NCBI RefSeq assembly: GCF_018991925.1
Contig: NW_024736071.1
Coordinates: 10,125,231 to 10,189,230, forward strand
Reading direction: 5' to 3'
DNA length: 64,000 nt
Source of the DNA: Homarus americanus
Lineage: Eukaryota > Arthropoda > Malacostraca > Decapoda > Nephropidae
The position numbers and the translations under genes were made by a program. The notes beneath the pieces were generated by a model. It saw only the letters and a list, made by a program, of their open reading frames with translations, ran no database searches and was not told the DNA's origin. Of the stretch, positions 24,497-35,832 are shown in pieces; position 1 is the stretch's first letter; the number at the start of each line of letters is the position of its first letter.

Positions 24497-25139
24497 TGTT
24501 AAGAGTTGGGGATTTAGAATATAGTTAAAAGTCTACCCAGATCCCAACAGGCAACAACAATAAAAATATAAAGACAATCGGACTATAAAAGGGTAGACAA
24601 AGGATGCGCGTTTTTGTTGTGTATAATAGAGTACCATAAATTCCTTAACAAAATATACAGCTTTCTATAATTTACCCTTAACCATACTTAACCTAAACAT
24701 ACGCAACATTGGCTTAACAGTATATACATATTTATACAACATACAACATTTTGAAGCAAGTGGACGTGGGGAGGCAATATAGGATAACAATTACTTAAGT
24801 GCGGAGCTGAGATGGCTGACGAGTAAGGCTGAGTATTGAAAAAGATGGTAGGTAGTCACTGTGCCGTAGGTTTCCAGGATAGGTGATCCTAGTGTGGTCA
24901 CTTCCCAGAGTGAACTGAACTCTCCTCGACCTGCAGCTGATGAGGAAGACTTGGAGGAGGTGACGCAACAACCAGGATATGGAGAAGGGAAACCCCGGAG
25001 TGGTAACTAAGACTAGTCATACTCGGGTTTCGTCCCTAGATGGCGTTGCCCATGGTGTTGGGTAGGTAGATCATGACAATAGATGGCGTGGTTCGTAGTG
25101 CTGGGTAGGTAGATCATGACAATTGATGGCATGGTTCGA

Positions 25140-25143
<4 letters not shown>
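24497..25143 (-). repeat. 5' LTR of gypsy element A
   Basis: 647 bases with termini tgttaag and gaaaca, matching the 3' LTR at about 97 percent by eye. Confidence 0.9.

Positions 25144-25212
<69 letters not shown>
25144..25212. repeat. (TA)n tract, right flank of gypsy element A
   Basis: About 69 bases of TA start directly after the LTR. Beyond it lies a (tgtttgtt)-rich run and the stretch cacgaaaatctcgaaaacta. Confidence 0.95.
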
Positions 25213-25217
<5 letters not shown>

Positions 25218-25290
25218 AAGAAGTCTGTCTGTTTGTTTGTTTATTTGTTTGTGTGTCAGCACGAAAATCTCGAAAACTACTTTACCGATC

Positions 25291-25504
25291 TGTAGTGATG
25301 ATGCGTGGTGTTATATGTAGTGATGATAGATGGTGTTATATGTAGTGATGATAGATGATGTTATATGTAGGGATGATGGATGTTGTTATATATAGTGATG
25401 ATGGAAGGTGTTATACGTAGTGATGATGGATGATGTTATATGTAGTGATGATGGATGATGTTATATGTAGTGATAATGGGTGGTGTTATGTGTAGTGATG
25501 ATTA
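25291..25504. repeat. 25-bp minisatellite, gtagtgatgatggatggtg type
   Basis: About eight units of 25-26 bases, each with gtagtgatgat followed by a variable gga/aga/gcg and tg-ttatat. Divergence between units is low. No coding content. Confidence 0.85.
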
Positions 25505-26284
25505 GACAATAAAATAATAACAGTTTAATGCTAAAAAAATTATACTTTGCTGTACCGTTGTAGTGAAAAACATGGTGGAACTTACATACACCGTTAATGA
25601 ACTATTGATGGAAAAAGAAGTTTTGGGGACTGAACAGTGAGACAATGTGGAGCCTCCGGGAGGGTGGCGTCCTACCGTGGCCTAGCAGATGAGCCGCCCG
25701 GAGGGCGGCGATTCTGCTAGTATGCAATAATTTAAGCGGTTTTTGACATATAACAAAATATAAAAAAAAGATGAAAAATACCACGCAAAATTGGCAGTTG
25801 CTACTTAGCTGGAAATTCCCAGCTGGGCAGACTAGAGGCTACATAGGCGAGATGTTATATTAGGTTGGATAAGTCACGTATCCTGTTATATAAGAGTCAT
25901 TTGGTTTGGTTCATGAGGTTCTTTTGTTTTGTTTTCTTTTATGAATAAGTTAGGTTTGGCAAAAATTTATTCCTCTGCCATTTTTGGGATGTTCTTGAGA
26001 AAGAAAGAAGTCTTATTCTATTGAAAAGTTAACCTGTGCACTTCTTGTAAAGTAGTACTGGATATCTTTTTAAGATTTTGATAATAGGTTATGTTAGGTT
26101 AGTATTTGTGAAACATGAGAATAATGAACACGGAACGGCACCAGCTGTGCTCACGTTAACCTACGGAATCAAACCCAACGACTTAAAAAAGTCTTTGCAA
26201 CACACTGACTCCAAGCACTGAAGGGCTGGTGGCATCCAATACAAGGAAATTGGTAATATAAATAAATTTATTTACGGTTAAACA
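25505..26284. other. Gene-free interval with a GC-rich palindrome
   Basis: No gene recognised. Contains the 39-base interrupted palindrome at 25682-25720; the remainder is AT-rich anonymous sequence. Confidence 0.4.
25682..25720. repeat. 39-base interrupted palindrome
   Basis: Two nested perfect arms: ctagcaga (25682-25689) with tctgctag (25713-25720), and gccgccc (25693-25699) with gggcggc (25703-25709). They are separated by three-base spacers tga and gat and a gga loop. It would fold into a strong hairpin in RNA or single-stranded DNA. Confidence 0.85.
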
Positions 26285-26510
26285 GAAATACATATTAGTT
26301 GAATTTATGAGTGGTTGAGTTGTAAGGGGTTGAGTTGACATGTTTTCAGTTGACTGGGGAATGAGTTGACCGGGGGTCGAGTTGACTGGGACTTTGAGTT
26401 GGCCAGGGGTTGAGTTGATCTTGAAACGAATTAACCAGAGTTGAGTTGACAGGTTTTGAGTTGACAGAGGTTGGGTTGACCAGGGATTGAATTGACATAG
26501 AGCCCCGAGC
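26285..26510. repeat. Diverged array related to the 16-bp minisatellite, inverted
   Basis: Repeats of the form ggttgagttgacc and gggttgagttgac are the reverse complement of the ggtcaactcaacccct units at 14798-15480. Unit spacing is irregular (about 15-30 bases) and copies are diverged. Confidence 0.75.
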
Positions 26511-27476
26511 AGAAAACATCTTGCAAGAGAGGATGAAAAACAGTAAGTGAGGGAAGAGTCTGTGTTGCTCTTGATTCTAGCCACCTTAAGATTTAACAGG
26601 AAAGGGGCTGCAAAAATGATTATGCAAACATTTAAAAATTAACAACATACAGCTTGATGTAAGACTGTAAGGATATCAAATCATAGACTGCAATTTTACC
26701 ACCAGTCCTTAACATAATCATCAAACACATCAAAGTGTAAAAAAAGCACTACCGGGATCAAGACAAGGAATGTGTTCCTCTACCTCTGGTATAGTTTTAC
26801 GTTCATCATGCAACCTTAAGATAAGGCTTTATAAAAAGTGTTGTGCTTTGGACTGTAGACTGGCTCGTCTAGGATGGAGCAACCTTGACTAAAAAACGAG
26901 TTTCTCGTGAACCTTAAGTACGGAAAAACTTCCATTAAAGATCTCTTGAAGTGTGTGGAAAAAAAGCGCAAACGGAATTGACTCTTGCACTACGGAAATG
27001 CAAGATTATACTTAAATACAAGCCCTGTCGTTGTTTACAGTTAGTCACTACGAGTTTTCTGGAGCTCTGGATATAAGTAAAAATTATATCTTATAAACGT
27101 TTGTACCTGATTTAGTCAACTCTATGAACGTTGTTGTATATTAACTGACAAACTTATCAACCTAGACATTTTTTCTACCACGCTCTTAGCTCCTAATATA
27201 CCCAGCATAAGTTGTTGCTGCCCTCTCACCCACACACGTCACGCACTCCTCACTAACTAAGCTTATCACATTTTTTTTCTTCACGTGTACTTTTTTTTCC
27301 GATATTAAGAGTGAATTAAATTTAGTGCAACCGGATCATAGTAAAAAAAATGTCGAAGGAATGTGACACCACCTTCAATATTCGGATTCCAGCACTCAAC
27401 CAAAATTTCTAAGATCAGTGTTATTCTGTAAAACCTAAAGATTGAGGCTGAGCTCACACACGGAATGGGTTATATT

Positions 27477-27510
<34 letters not shown>

Positions 27511-29510
27511 CAGAACAACTTTGGCGGCTGGTTGAGTTGCAGGGAATTGGGTAATGTCAAGAAACTTATGAAAAACTAGTTTACCTTCGAGAAATGCACT
27601 TCACGGAAGCATATTAATTTGCCCTTTGTTGCTCAATGATAAATGATCCAAAACTCCTCACCATATTAGATGTGTCTTTGAAGTAAGTGAAGGTTTTCCC
27701 AGAGGCTTGACGTCCCGTTAAAAATAATCCTTGAGTACACATGGTGGCAGTGTGCCGGTGATGCAGCCATTCACAGCTGGAGTTGCCTCGGATGAGATTC
27801 AGCGACCACTAGGACACAGCCACCGCAACCGTTCTAAAAAATGATAGATTCTAAAAAATATATATCACTATTTAGATGTGGGGCGGTGGTTCTATGTTGT
27901 ACGAGGTTGTGTGTCATGCAGCTGGTGGTACTGTGAAATTCTTTAAACAGTGGCTTTTCCCCAACAACTTCTCGTTATCCTTCAAAATGCCACTCGGTGT
28001 AGAGGCGCCACTGTGTAACACTCGCCACTACACGATTGATTACGCTGAAGCGAATGGTCGACTCACGTTAGGCGGAGCTTTTTCAATGCTAGGAAGGTAA
28101 CACTTTCAATCTTTACCTTGTTATTACAAAATCACAACAGCTCTTGGGGTTGTTGTAATGGATCTATGTATCAAATATCAATAGAACATGGTTGTTCTTT
28201 CCATTCTTGAATTACTCTAGGAAAACAAAGTTGATAACTTGAAAACATAACAGTAACGAACGCCCTATTATTGCAATAGCGAGGGATAAATTTCCGAAGA
28301 TAACAGGCCATATTTTTTTATTGAATTCTATATTTTACCCTGGCAATAACTGCAACGATGCGGTAATCAGTAAATGACAGATTCATTTTCAGTAAACATC
28401 CTTGTCTCCAAACATGACCTGTTATCACCGGAATACAGTCCTTCACCAGTGACTGCTCTTTACAGAAAATCTTTCAGTGGGTCACCGGCAAGCCACCAGG
28501 CCCACAAGTCACCTGTTGTCTTTCAAACTCTTCTACTGCACAGTATGTCATCAACACTGTGAATGAAGAAGTTAGCAAGTGTTGGTCCTAAAAATATGTT
28601 TACAATAGGAAATATCTTCTTTAAATACCACATGAAAGTCCACCAGTTTTGTATGATTATTAACGAATTATAAAGCGACCATGATTCGGCAAACTTAAAA
28701 GTGCAGCATATGAACTTGGTACTTTGGCAATACCTGTATATGTAAAGAAAATTGTTATTGGGCTACTACTAATACGGAGATAATGATAAAGAAAAATAAT
28801 ATTGGAAGATTACGACTCTCATTATTCTGAAAGAAGTGAACGAAATACAATAGTGAAAAATGAAAAAGATCCTAGATCAGAACATGACTGTTCAGTTACA
28901 GATGTAACCTTGAGCGGTGATTATATACTCTTCTTTTTTTTTGGCCATCAACAAAAAGAAAATGTCCTCGTTTTTTTGTGTATTTTTTTTATCAATAACG
29001 TGAATACATATTGAAACAATGTTGGCTATCCTTGCTATAGTTGCCTTACTGTTCACGATTGAGTGTACACTCAATGTACACTGGTTGAACACCTGTATAG
29101 TCAAAGCTGCATTGTTAATATGAAAAATAAATCGGGTGCAAATTTGTATGACGATTCTACTGAACACAGTATTTACCTTTTTATCGATCAAAGTTATGCA
29201 TGAAGATTCCTCAACGCGTATTTGTACAAATTATATCCTGTATTATTACTTTCGTTAGTCAGTAATGTCACTAACTTACTGGCGTACATAAGTTTTCCCC
29301 AGCAGCAGATGACCATTTTCTTGTTATTCTTGTATTGCCAACATTACATTGTTCACGTAAATAATATTTGATACTGAAAAAATCTTTAAGAACTGCAAGT
29401 GAAGAACACATTCGGGAGTAATATTAAGAGCAGCGGAGAGAGAGGGCATACACCTATCTAATCTCCACAGGTCAGTGATTCACTCCACACCCTTGTAACT
29501 GAGGTCACAC
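26511..29510. other. Gene-free interval
   Basis: About 3 kb without a gene that I can support. A (GACA)n tract of about 34 bases lies at 27477-27510. A 74-codon frame at 27876-28100 followed by a GTAACA could be an upstream exon of the gene starting near 30773, but nothing ties them together. Other short frames lack motifs. Confidence 0.35.
27477..27510. repeat. (GACA)n microsatellite
   Basis: Roughly eight uninterrupted gaca units. Confidence 0.9.
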
Positions 29511-29538
29511 TATCACCACCACACCTCCAGTACCACAC
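29511..29538 (+). repeat. 28-bp direct repeat, left flank of LINE insertion
   Basis: The bases tatcaccaccacacctcc and the next ten recur exactly at 30438-30465, bracketing the LINE fragment. Either a long target duplication or a pre-existing minisatellite unit. Confidence 0.85.
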
Positions 29539-30126
29539 TATCTTGTCTCTGAAGCCAGACACAAATATGCTTGCCTTGTTGACCGGGGTGTCAGGGTCAA
29601 ACTGTTGTGGATCCCCTCTCACATAGGCCTCATAAAACATGACAGAGTTGATGCCCTCGCCAAACTCGCGTCTAACAAAGACACCGTTGAATACAATTTG
29701 GGTCTGTCAAAAAGAACCCTTAAAACTGTAATTAGGAAAGAACTTATTGATGAGTTTGACGCAAGTAGACAAGTGCAAATAGGCACTAGTCGATCCATAG
29801 GTTACCATGATGAGATGTATCAAGTGAAACATGTATATGGAGCAAGTAACAAGATCACTAGATTACAAGATGTTGTAACCGCTAGATTAAGGTTAGGATA
29901 TAAGTACCTTTGGCAGTATGTTCCTCAAGCAGATGTAAACAAAACTAAATGTAAAGTGTGTGGCCATACATATGGCCACACACTTGAACACTACGTCCTC
30001 GACTGTGTGAAGATAGAACCTTTTAGGGACAGGTCCAAGCACACTGTGTGTGAAATGGCACAACACTTCATCTCTAATGGCAAGATAGCCGACATATTAA
30101 GATTGTATCCACTTTTTTGCACTTAG
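29539..30126 (+). pseudogene. LINE ORF2 C-terminus (RNase H end and zinc motif)
   Basis: The phase is open from the insertion boundary to the TAG at 30124. It shows LVSEARHKYACLV, then WIPSHIG and DRVDALAKLA, the last RNase H segment found in I-group and Jockey-group LINEs. A linker rich in Arg and Lys follows, then the C-terminal CKVCGHTYGHTLEHYVLDC motif. The reverse transcriptase and endonuclease are absent. No internal stop is present over 196 codons, so the insertion may be fairly young even though the fragment cannot move by itself. It lies about 650 bases upstream of the first recognised exon of the host gene, in the same orientation. Confidence 0.8.
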
Positions 30127-30437
30127 TAACTATATCAATTCTCATGTACAGAACCAAATACGCAATGTGCTTGAATACCTCTCACGTAAATGTGAATAAC
30201 AAAGTGTGAGGCCAGACATACTGCCTCACACGCCTGTACTCACGCATTTGTGAATAAGTTACCCTTTATGTATAGAACTAAACAAATAATGTAAATGAAA
30301 TACTGTGTAACATTCAGTGCCATAATATCCTGACAACGGGGGTTAATTATTATGACCCTTTGTAAACCCTACTCTGTAATCCTTTTGCGCTACCGCTCAC
30401 AGGATGAGAGTGGGGTGCACAATAAAGTAGCCGCTGC
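29539..30437 (+). mobile_element. 5'-truncated LINE insertion, 899 bp
   Basis: The insertion starts inside the RNase H coding phase and ends in a 3' untranslated region with AATAAA near 30421. It is bounded on both sides by the same 28 bases. 5' truncation with a long duplication is the normal outcome of target-primed reverse transcription. Confidence 0.85.
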
Positions 30438-30760
30438 TATCACCACCACACCTCCAGTACCACACACCATCATCACCACTCCTCCAGCACCACACACCAT
30501 CACCACCACACCTCCAGTACCACACACCATCACCACCACACCTCCAGTACCACACACCATCATCACCATTCCTCCAGTACCTCACAGCATTATCACCACA
30601 CCTCTAGTACCACACACCATCACCACCAAACCTCCAGTACCACACACCATCACCACAACACCTCCAGTACCACACACCATCCATCATCACCACTCCTCCA
30701 GTACCTCACAACATCACCACCACACCTTTAGTACCACACACCATCATGACCATTCATTAC
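30438..30760. repeat. About 30-bp minisatellite (caccaccacacctccagta type)
   Basis: Roughly ten units of about 30 bases (ctccagtaccacacaccat plus a variable atcaccacc part) begin at the right border of the LINE insertion and end just before the splice acceptor of exon 1. The His/Thr/Pro peptide read from it is an artefact. Confidence 0.85.
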
Positions 30761-30772
30761 CTTTACTTACAG

Positions 30773-30911
30773 GCGTGTGTCCAAGATGGTTTCGCGGTCA
30801 TGGGCTGAGTGGGCATGGTTGGTGAGCCTGTTGCTAATTGTGCACCTGCATCTCAACGACGCCATCTGCAGCGAATACTTCAACTTTCCAAATGAGATTG
30901 ATCTTTCTGTG
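30773..30911 (+). CDS. Host gene, first coding exon (signal peptide)
   Basis: The acceptor tttacttacag ends at 30772. The exon carries 13 bases of leader and an ATG at 30786, then 42 codons to the donor GTGAGA at 30912 (phase 0). The start MVSRSWAEWAWLVSLLLIVH is a textbook signal peptide: short basic start, Leu/Val/Ile core, then small residues before the likely cleavage site near NDAIC. The product should enter the secretory pathway. Because an acceptor precedes the ATG, at least one untranslated exon must lie upstream. I do not recognise the family. Support is the signal peptide plus four further exons whose phases fit. Confidence 0.6.
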
Positions 30912-31522
30912 GTGAGAATTATGAATAACATATTCAATGTTAGTGGTGGTGGGATAGTGATGTAATGTATGGTGTGGTGAGGGATTGTAAGGATATGGTG
31001 GTGTGGACGGGTTTGGTGTGGATGGGAGTCTAGTGCTAGCTAGATGAAAGTACTTGTTTGAATAAACAATAATAATAAAGGAGTATATACTTCAAGGAAT
31101 GATAACAATTTACAAGTTACAGTATTGTACTGATAACTGCTGGTGTGATCTGGCCACACCTGCGAAATACTGGTGACAACTGGTGTGAGGAGGTCACACT
31201 GGTGGTAACTATTGGTGAGATCTAACAACATTCGATCCAGTGGTGATAGAGGTGTGATCACTCTGTTTTGATACACTATCAACTCTTTCTAATCATCATC
31301 GTTATCTCATCATGATCACATACTGTAACACATACACAATTGAACAGTGACTGGACAGTATATTTACCAGCGATGTTTTTCAACACATGTACACTAACGA
31401 AACCAGCATATGGGAGGTATAGGGTGGGGATGTGGGAGGCATGGGGTGGGGATAGTTTAGATTAAAACCCCTGAATTAAAGAATATGTCATTAATCACAA
31501 TTGGTATGTGTTGTTGTGACAG

Positions 31523-31606
31523 CTGAGCGGGAAGTGGGTGACGTTGGCCAGCACCAGGAGGGTGATGCCTTGCCACATCCTACACGGCCACATGGAATCT
31601 AACTCT
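31523..31606 (+). CDS. Host gene, second coding exon
   Basis: 84 bases between the acceptor gttgtgacag and the donor GTGAGT, phase 0 at both ends, adding 28 codons beginning LSGKWVTLASTRRVMPC. GC content is clearly above the surrounding introns and the third positions are mostly G or C. It contains one Cys and three His. No family motif recognised. Confidence 0.6.
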
Positions 31607-32294
31607 GTGAGTACTACTGCCTCCTACTGCCTCATCAACTTTTAATAAAACTAAAATTGATAGACCAACAGAATGTTGACAATAATAGTTTTTTTTTTAT
31701 AGCCTACAAACAAGGTTTTTCTTACCCTAACTCTTATTCTTGTTTTTTTTTTCTGGTCTATCTCTTTCAACTGTCTTCTTTTGACTGGTTTTGTTTCTTG
31801 GTGTTGCCGCAGTTTGTTAGTGTTTCCTTATTTTCCTTTGCTTGTTCATTTTTGTGCAGGGAAACAGTAGCCAAGATAGATCAGGCTCTAAGGTGTTGGT
31901 ATTGCAGTGCCTGTTACCACACTGCTTATGTTAACCTTGACGAAGAGGATTACAACAGTATATCCAAAAAAGAACCTGGCTTCCGATGGTACTGTGCAGG
32001 TTTTGAAGACGTAATGAATAACATCTGAAGTGCGTCCGAATCAAATCTGGAAGTTGAAGTATTTAACAAGGTAGTGTCGCTCATGACAAGTGCTCTACGG
32101 ACTTTTGAGCAGGGTGTGAATGGGAGGCTGATATCATTAAAGGACATGATCGATGCTTCGGAGTGGCCTCCCACGTGTCTCCTCAATCATTAAGGAACTG
32201 AAGGAGTTAAAACAAAAATCAGGGTAGTACTAAAGGGGTGAGTGTCAAGATAAATGATTTGAGCAGGGATAAGACAGTCCACACCCAGCAGGTA

Positions 32295-32297
32295 CTG

Positions 32298-32330
<33 letters not shown>
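32295..32330. repeat. (CTG)n microsatellite
   Basis: About eleven CTG/TTG triplets. The poly-Leu, poly-Ala and poly-Gln peptides from it on either strand are artefacts. Confidence 0.9.
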
Positions 32331-32332
<2 letters not shown>

Positions 32333-34398
32333 GGAAGTGTTGAGAGAGCACTGTAGTCCATTCCTGTTGATAGCTGCAGGGAGACAAGAACCGGCCCCCT
32401 TGCTATTAGATCGAGAAGGTAAACTAGAAGGCTAGTGGGGCAATTAGTTCCTGCTTTGGTACACACTCAGACTTCATGATGTCCGAACTAAGAAAGATTA
32501 TGCCGAAAATGACAATTGTAAGTATTCCTACTACATTTCCTGATGAAATAGTCTCGGGCATTGCTGAAAAGAAGAATAATGAATTGCAAGAACGGCTAGA
32601 TAAAGCCTTTATTTAACTTGCAGCCTTTATTATAAAGGCTCCAAGTTACCCTTGTTTTCACATAGATAAAAGAATGTAAACTCGCAGTCATGACGATGTC
32701 ACATGAAGTACGAAATTCCATTGAGAAGTTTCAGGGTATGTTTAAGTTGGACTGAACAGATGTAAAGCTTATGACAGGTTTTGGGTTACTCAATGCAACC
32801 ACTGCCAAAAATTTGGCTGTCCCAGGAAGTCTGATTCTGTCTGATTCTCCAGTTTGTACCTTCTATGCAAGCTGTTAAAGAGTCCAGGACATGTTCAAAT
32901 AAGACCCCATCCTGCAGTGCTTGTTGTTCCATTTTTACAGTGCCACCCAAGTCAATCGACATTTTGCATCAAGTAAATATTGCCCGATGATAACTTCCCA
33001 TCGTAAAAAAGTAATTGAAAAAACTGACTTTACTTGTTCAAAAAGCGCTTAGTGCTCTCCTTGAGCCTATTAAAAAGTGGGTCTGCTTAATATTCGTGCA
33101 ATCCGAAACAAAATGTGTCACGTTAATGAATTTCTGGGGGAATTTAGTTTGGATATCCCCTGTGTAACTGAAACGTGGTTGTATAAATGAGAAATTAACT
33201 TTATCCGTAATGTTCTTCCCAAGACTCCTTCTCTTGTTCATGTTCCCACACCTGCTGCCGAAGCTCCAGGAGGCGGAATGGCACTGATCTATCCTGTGGC
33301 CCTGGGGCTCACCATTAAACTGATTAGTAGTGACTGTGATTTCCTCCTTTGAATTTATGGAGGAATAAATAAATCTTAATTGCCAAGTTATTAGAATTAC
33401 TTTTGTGTATCGACCTGGTCACCCAGGTGCAGATACAGAGTTCATAGGATGAATTTGGCTTGCTTCTTGAGACTTTCTCAGGAAAGATTGAGCAATGGTT
33501 GATCTGTGCTGACTTTGATTATTGGGTTGACAAACCATCTCTGAAACCCTTTACCCTCTGCGTTCTTTGAAATTCTCGATCTAAACAATTTTGTCAATCA
33601 TGTCGAACATACAGTATCTTTCTGGGCACACTCTCGACCTAGTTTTATCTTCTGCTGACTCTGATCGTATATTAGACGTTACAGTTGACCTGATCGATCC
33701 ACCATGCTTTGGTTACTTTTGGTTTCAATGTCCCAAGACCCCCTTCTTACTGTAAAACAATTACTTTCAGGAACTATAGAAATATTGACCAGACCATGAT
33801 TGATCAGGAAGTCGATCAATCTCTGTTTTGTAGTCAGAGGAGATGGTCAAGTTATATAATAATGTCCTCCAGTCCAGTTCAGGCCGTTATTTTCCAGAGG
33901 TCACGAAGAGTGTTACATTATGAGATGACTCTCCATGGTATGACTCGCGTATAAGTTTTCTTCGTAGGGATTGTAGAAGTCGTGAATGAGAATGACATAG
34001 GTGGTGAACAGACTGTACCAGATCAGTGTACATATGGCTGCATGTAGGGCTGTTTGCTTAGCTAGGTCATGAGAAGTTGAACACTACAGAACTCAAATAG
34101 CCATTTATGGTAGTGATAAGAAAAAAATATTATGCAGTTGTGAATGGGCTGCTGGGCCAGAGGTTTGGAACTACTATGCCTTCTTCATATTTTTCTTCTT
34201 TATTATGACAGATATCACATATAAGAAGTGAACATAATCGTGTTTCTTTAAATGAGGAATTTTCGGTTGAATTTCAACTGAGTTACGCCAGTCCTCACTC
34301 CTTCATCGTTTTGTCCTGTAGGGGTGAACAACATTCTGCGTTATATCAAGGACTCGGAGATATTTTGCCGTCTTGATCCTGCAAATGTATGTAAGGTA

Positions 34399-34609
34399 CA
34401 GTTGCAGAAATCTGTTCCTACACCCCCTGTGGTAACCCATGTCTCCAAACGGCAATGTAGCAGTAGTAGTATCACTGTTTATGAATGAATTGGTATTGGT
34501 CGTGTAACGACGGACGTGATTGGTGGATAGGTTTGCTATAGGTCAAATAGGTTGGCCGTTTGGAGACACAGGTTACCACAGGGGGGATAGGAGCACATTT
34601 CTGCAACTA
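34399..34609. mobile_element. MITE with about 57-bp terminal inverted repeats and TA duplication
   Basis: The left end starts cagttgcagaaatctgttcc at 34399 and the right end is its imperfect reverse complement, ending at 34609. Arms extend about 57 bases (through tctccaaacggc). TA at 34397-34398 is repeated at 34610-34611. Removing the element and one TA rejoins the reading phase of the surrounding LINE. TA duplication and the size fit a Tc1/mariner-type non-autonomous element. Confidence 0.8.
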
Positions 34610-35290
34610 TACCACTTGCTTATGAACATGCGGCAGACTTTATTCGTAGAATCATAAATAACTGCTTTGCAGAGGGCAATTTTGTACGATCTGTGAAACA
34701 GGCTTTATTGCTTCCACTTTTTTTAAGAAACCTGGTCTTCATACTGAAAATATGCTAAAATTATAGTCCGTTCTCTAATCTCTCATCTTATCAAAGATCA
34801 TAGAGCGTGCTTTGCTAAATCAATTGCTTCCTCTGTAAGAGAGAAATGGAGTGATTCTTCTTATAGAAAGCATCATTGAACTGAAACTGCCTTATGTTAG
34901 AGTCATAACGATTTGGTAATAAACATTTGCACAGGAAAGTCTTCCCTCCTGGTCTTTCTGGATCTGTCTGCAGCTTTTGACACAGTAGATCATATCTGTT
35001 GTTTCAAGATCTTTGGTCTTTTAGTGTCATGAGAATGCTCTCTCACTGCTTGAGTCTTATTTGTCAGAGCAATCTCGATGTGTGAGTGTTGGCGAAACCA
35101 TTCCAGACCCGATCCCTTTGCAGTTTGGAGTCCCACAGGGATAAGTTTTGGGACCACTTCTGTTTACAGTGTATACCAGTGGTCTATTCCTGACGTGTCT
35201 TTGTAGCAAGACTGGTTCACGAGAGGAGAGCCAGGTTGGCATCGAACTACCACGGGCTGATCGGCGTTGGAAGTTGAATACTCCACAGCC

Positions 35291-35832
35291 ATGGTGTTCT
35301 ACGAAGACGTCAAGGTGAGCCGTTAGCGCCCGGTTGAAGAAACCTGGCCAAAACTACTCAACTTCCTCGTCCTTAAAGAGTTTTTTAACTCTGAAGAGAT
35401 CGAGGGAATCATCAAGGTGAACGGTGACCTTAAAAATCACCTTCGCTGAATATGGCCAATTCCTTCAACTGACACAATTCGTCGACATCAACGGCATACA
35501 AGTGGAAAGGATTGTCCACCAGGGGGACAACTTGAAGCTGAGAGTGATCTCCCACCCTGAAATAGCATTTATGGACTCAGAAGAAATCAGCGAACTTCTC
35601 AAGGGACAACTCTGCTGTCTGAAAAAGCTGTCAGAAACAACTGCCCTTGTAGGACACCATGAAACGTTACTCAAAACGTCTCAACCGTGCCATGCCAGTG
35701 AAGCCCTTCTGCTATAAATGCCAGCGTTACGAACACGCCACCACCAAGTGCAAGGCTCAGGGGGATGTGTGCTCCAAGTGTGGAAACACCGGGCATCGCT
35801 ACACCTCCTGCCCCAACCAACTCACTGTCTGA
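35291..35832 (+). pseudogene. LINE ORF1 (gag-like) fragment with CCHC knuckles
   Basis: From the ATG at 35291 the coding phase is broken by an early stop and at least one shift. A middle part reads ITFAEYGQFLQLTQFVD, and the C-terminal part shows CYKCQRYEHATTKC and CSKCGNTGHRYTSC, ending with a TGA at 35830. These paired knuckles are typical of ORF1 of Jockey- and I-group LINEs. No ORF2 follows, because sequence of a gypsy element on the opposite strand begins at the stop codon. Confidence 0.65.

Larger units (their letters stand above)
31850..35180 (+). pseudogene. CR1-like LINE remnant (PHD-type ORF1, endonuclease, RT)
   Basis: A heavily decayed LINE. At 31870-32030 a Cys/His cluster (CWYCSACYHTAY, then WYC) resembles the PHD-type finger found in ORF1 of CR1-group LINEs. 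At about 33078-33190 the endonuclease starts with LLNIRAIRNKM and shows VTETWLYK; HTLDLVLSSADSD lies near 33630. Reverse transcriptase pieces begin near 34330, with motif A as VFLDLSAAFDTVDH near 34955 and motif B as FGVPQG with VLGPLLFTVYT near 35125. Stops occur every few dozen codons in all phases. The sequence ends near 35175 without motif C. A 211-bp MITE (34399-34609) is inserted between two halves of one coding segment. Confidence 0.7.

Noticed and set aside
27876..28100. 74-codon plus-strand frame with a donor-like GTAACA after it
   Set aside because: No acceptor, homology or phase link to the gene at 30773; kept only as a possibility in the interval note.
30352..30825. 157-codon plus-strand frame rich in Thr, Pro and His
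   Set aside because: It reads through LINE 3' sequence and a minisatellite; period matches the DNA repeat.
32190..32466. Poly-Leu, poly-Ala and poly-Gln frames
   Set aside because: They are a (CTG)n microsatellite read in different phases.
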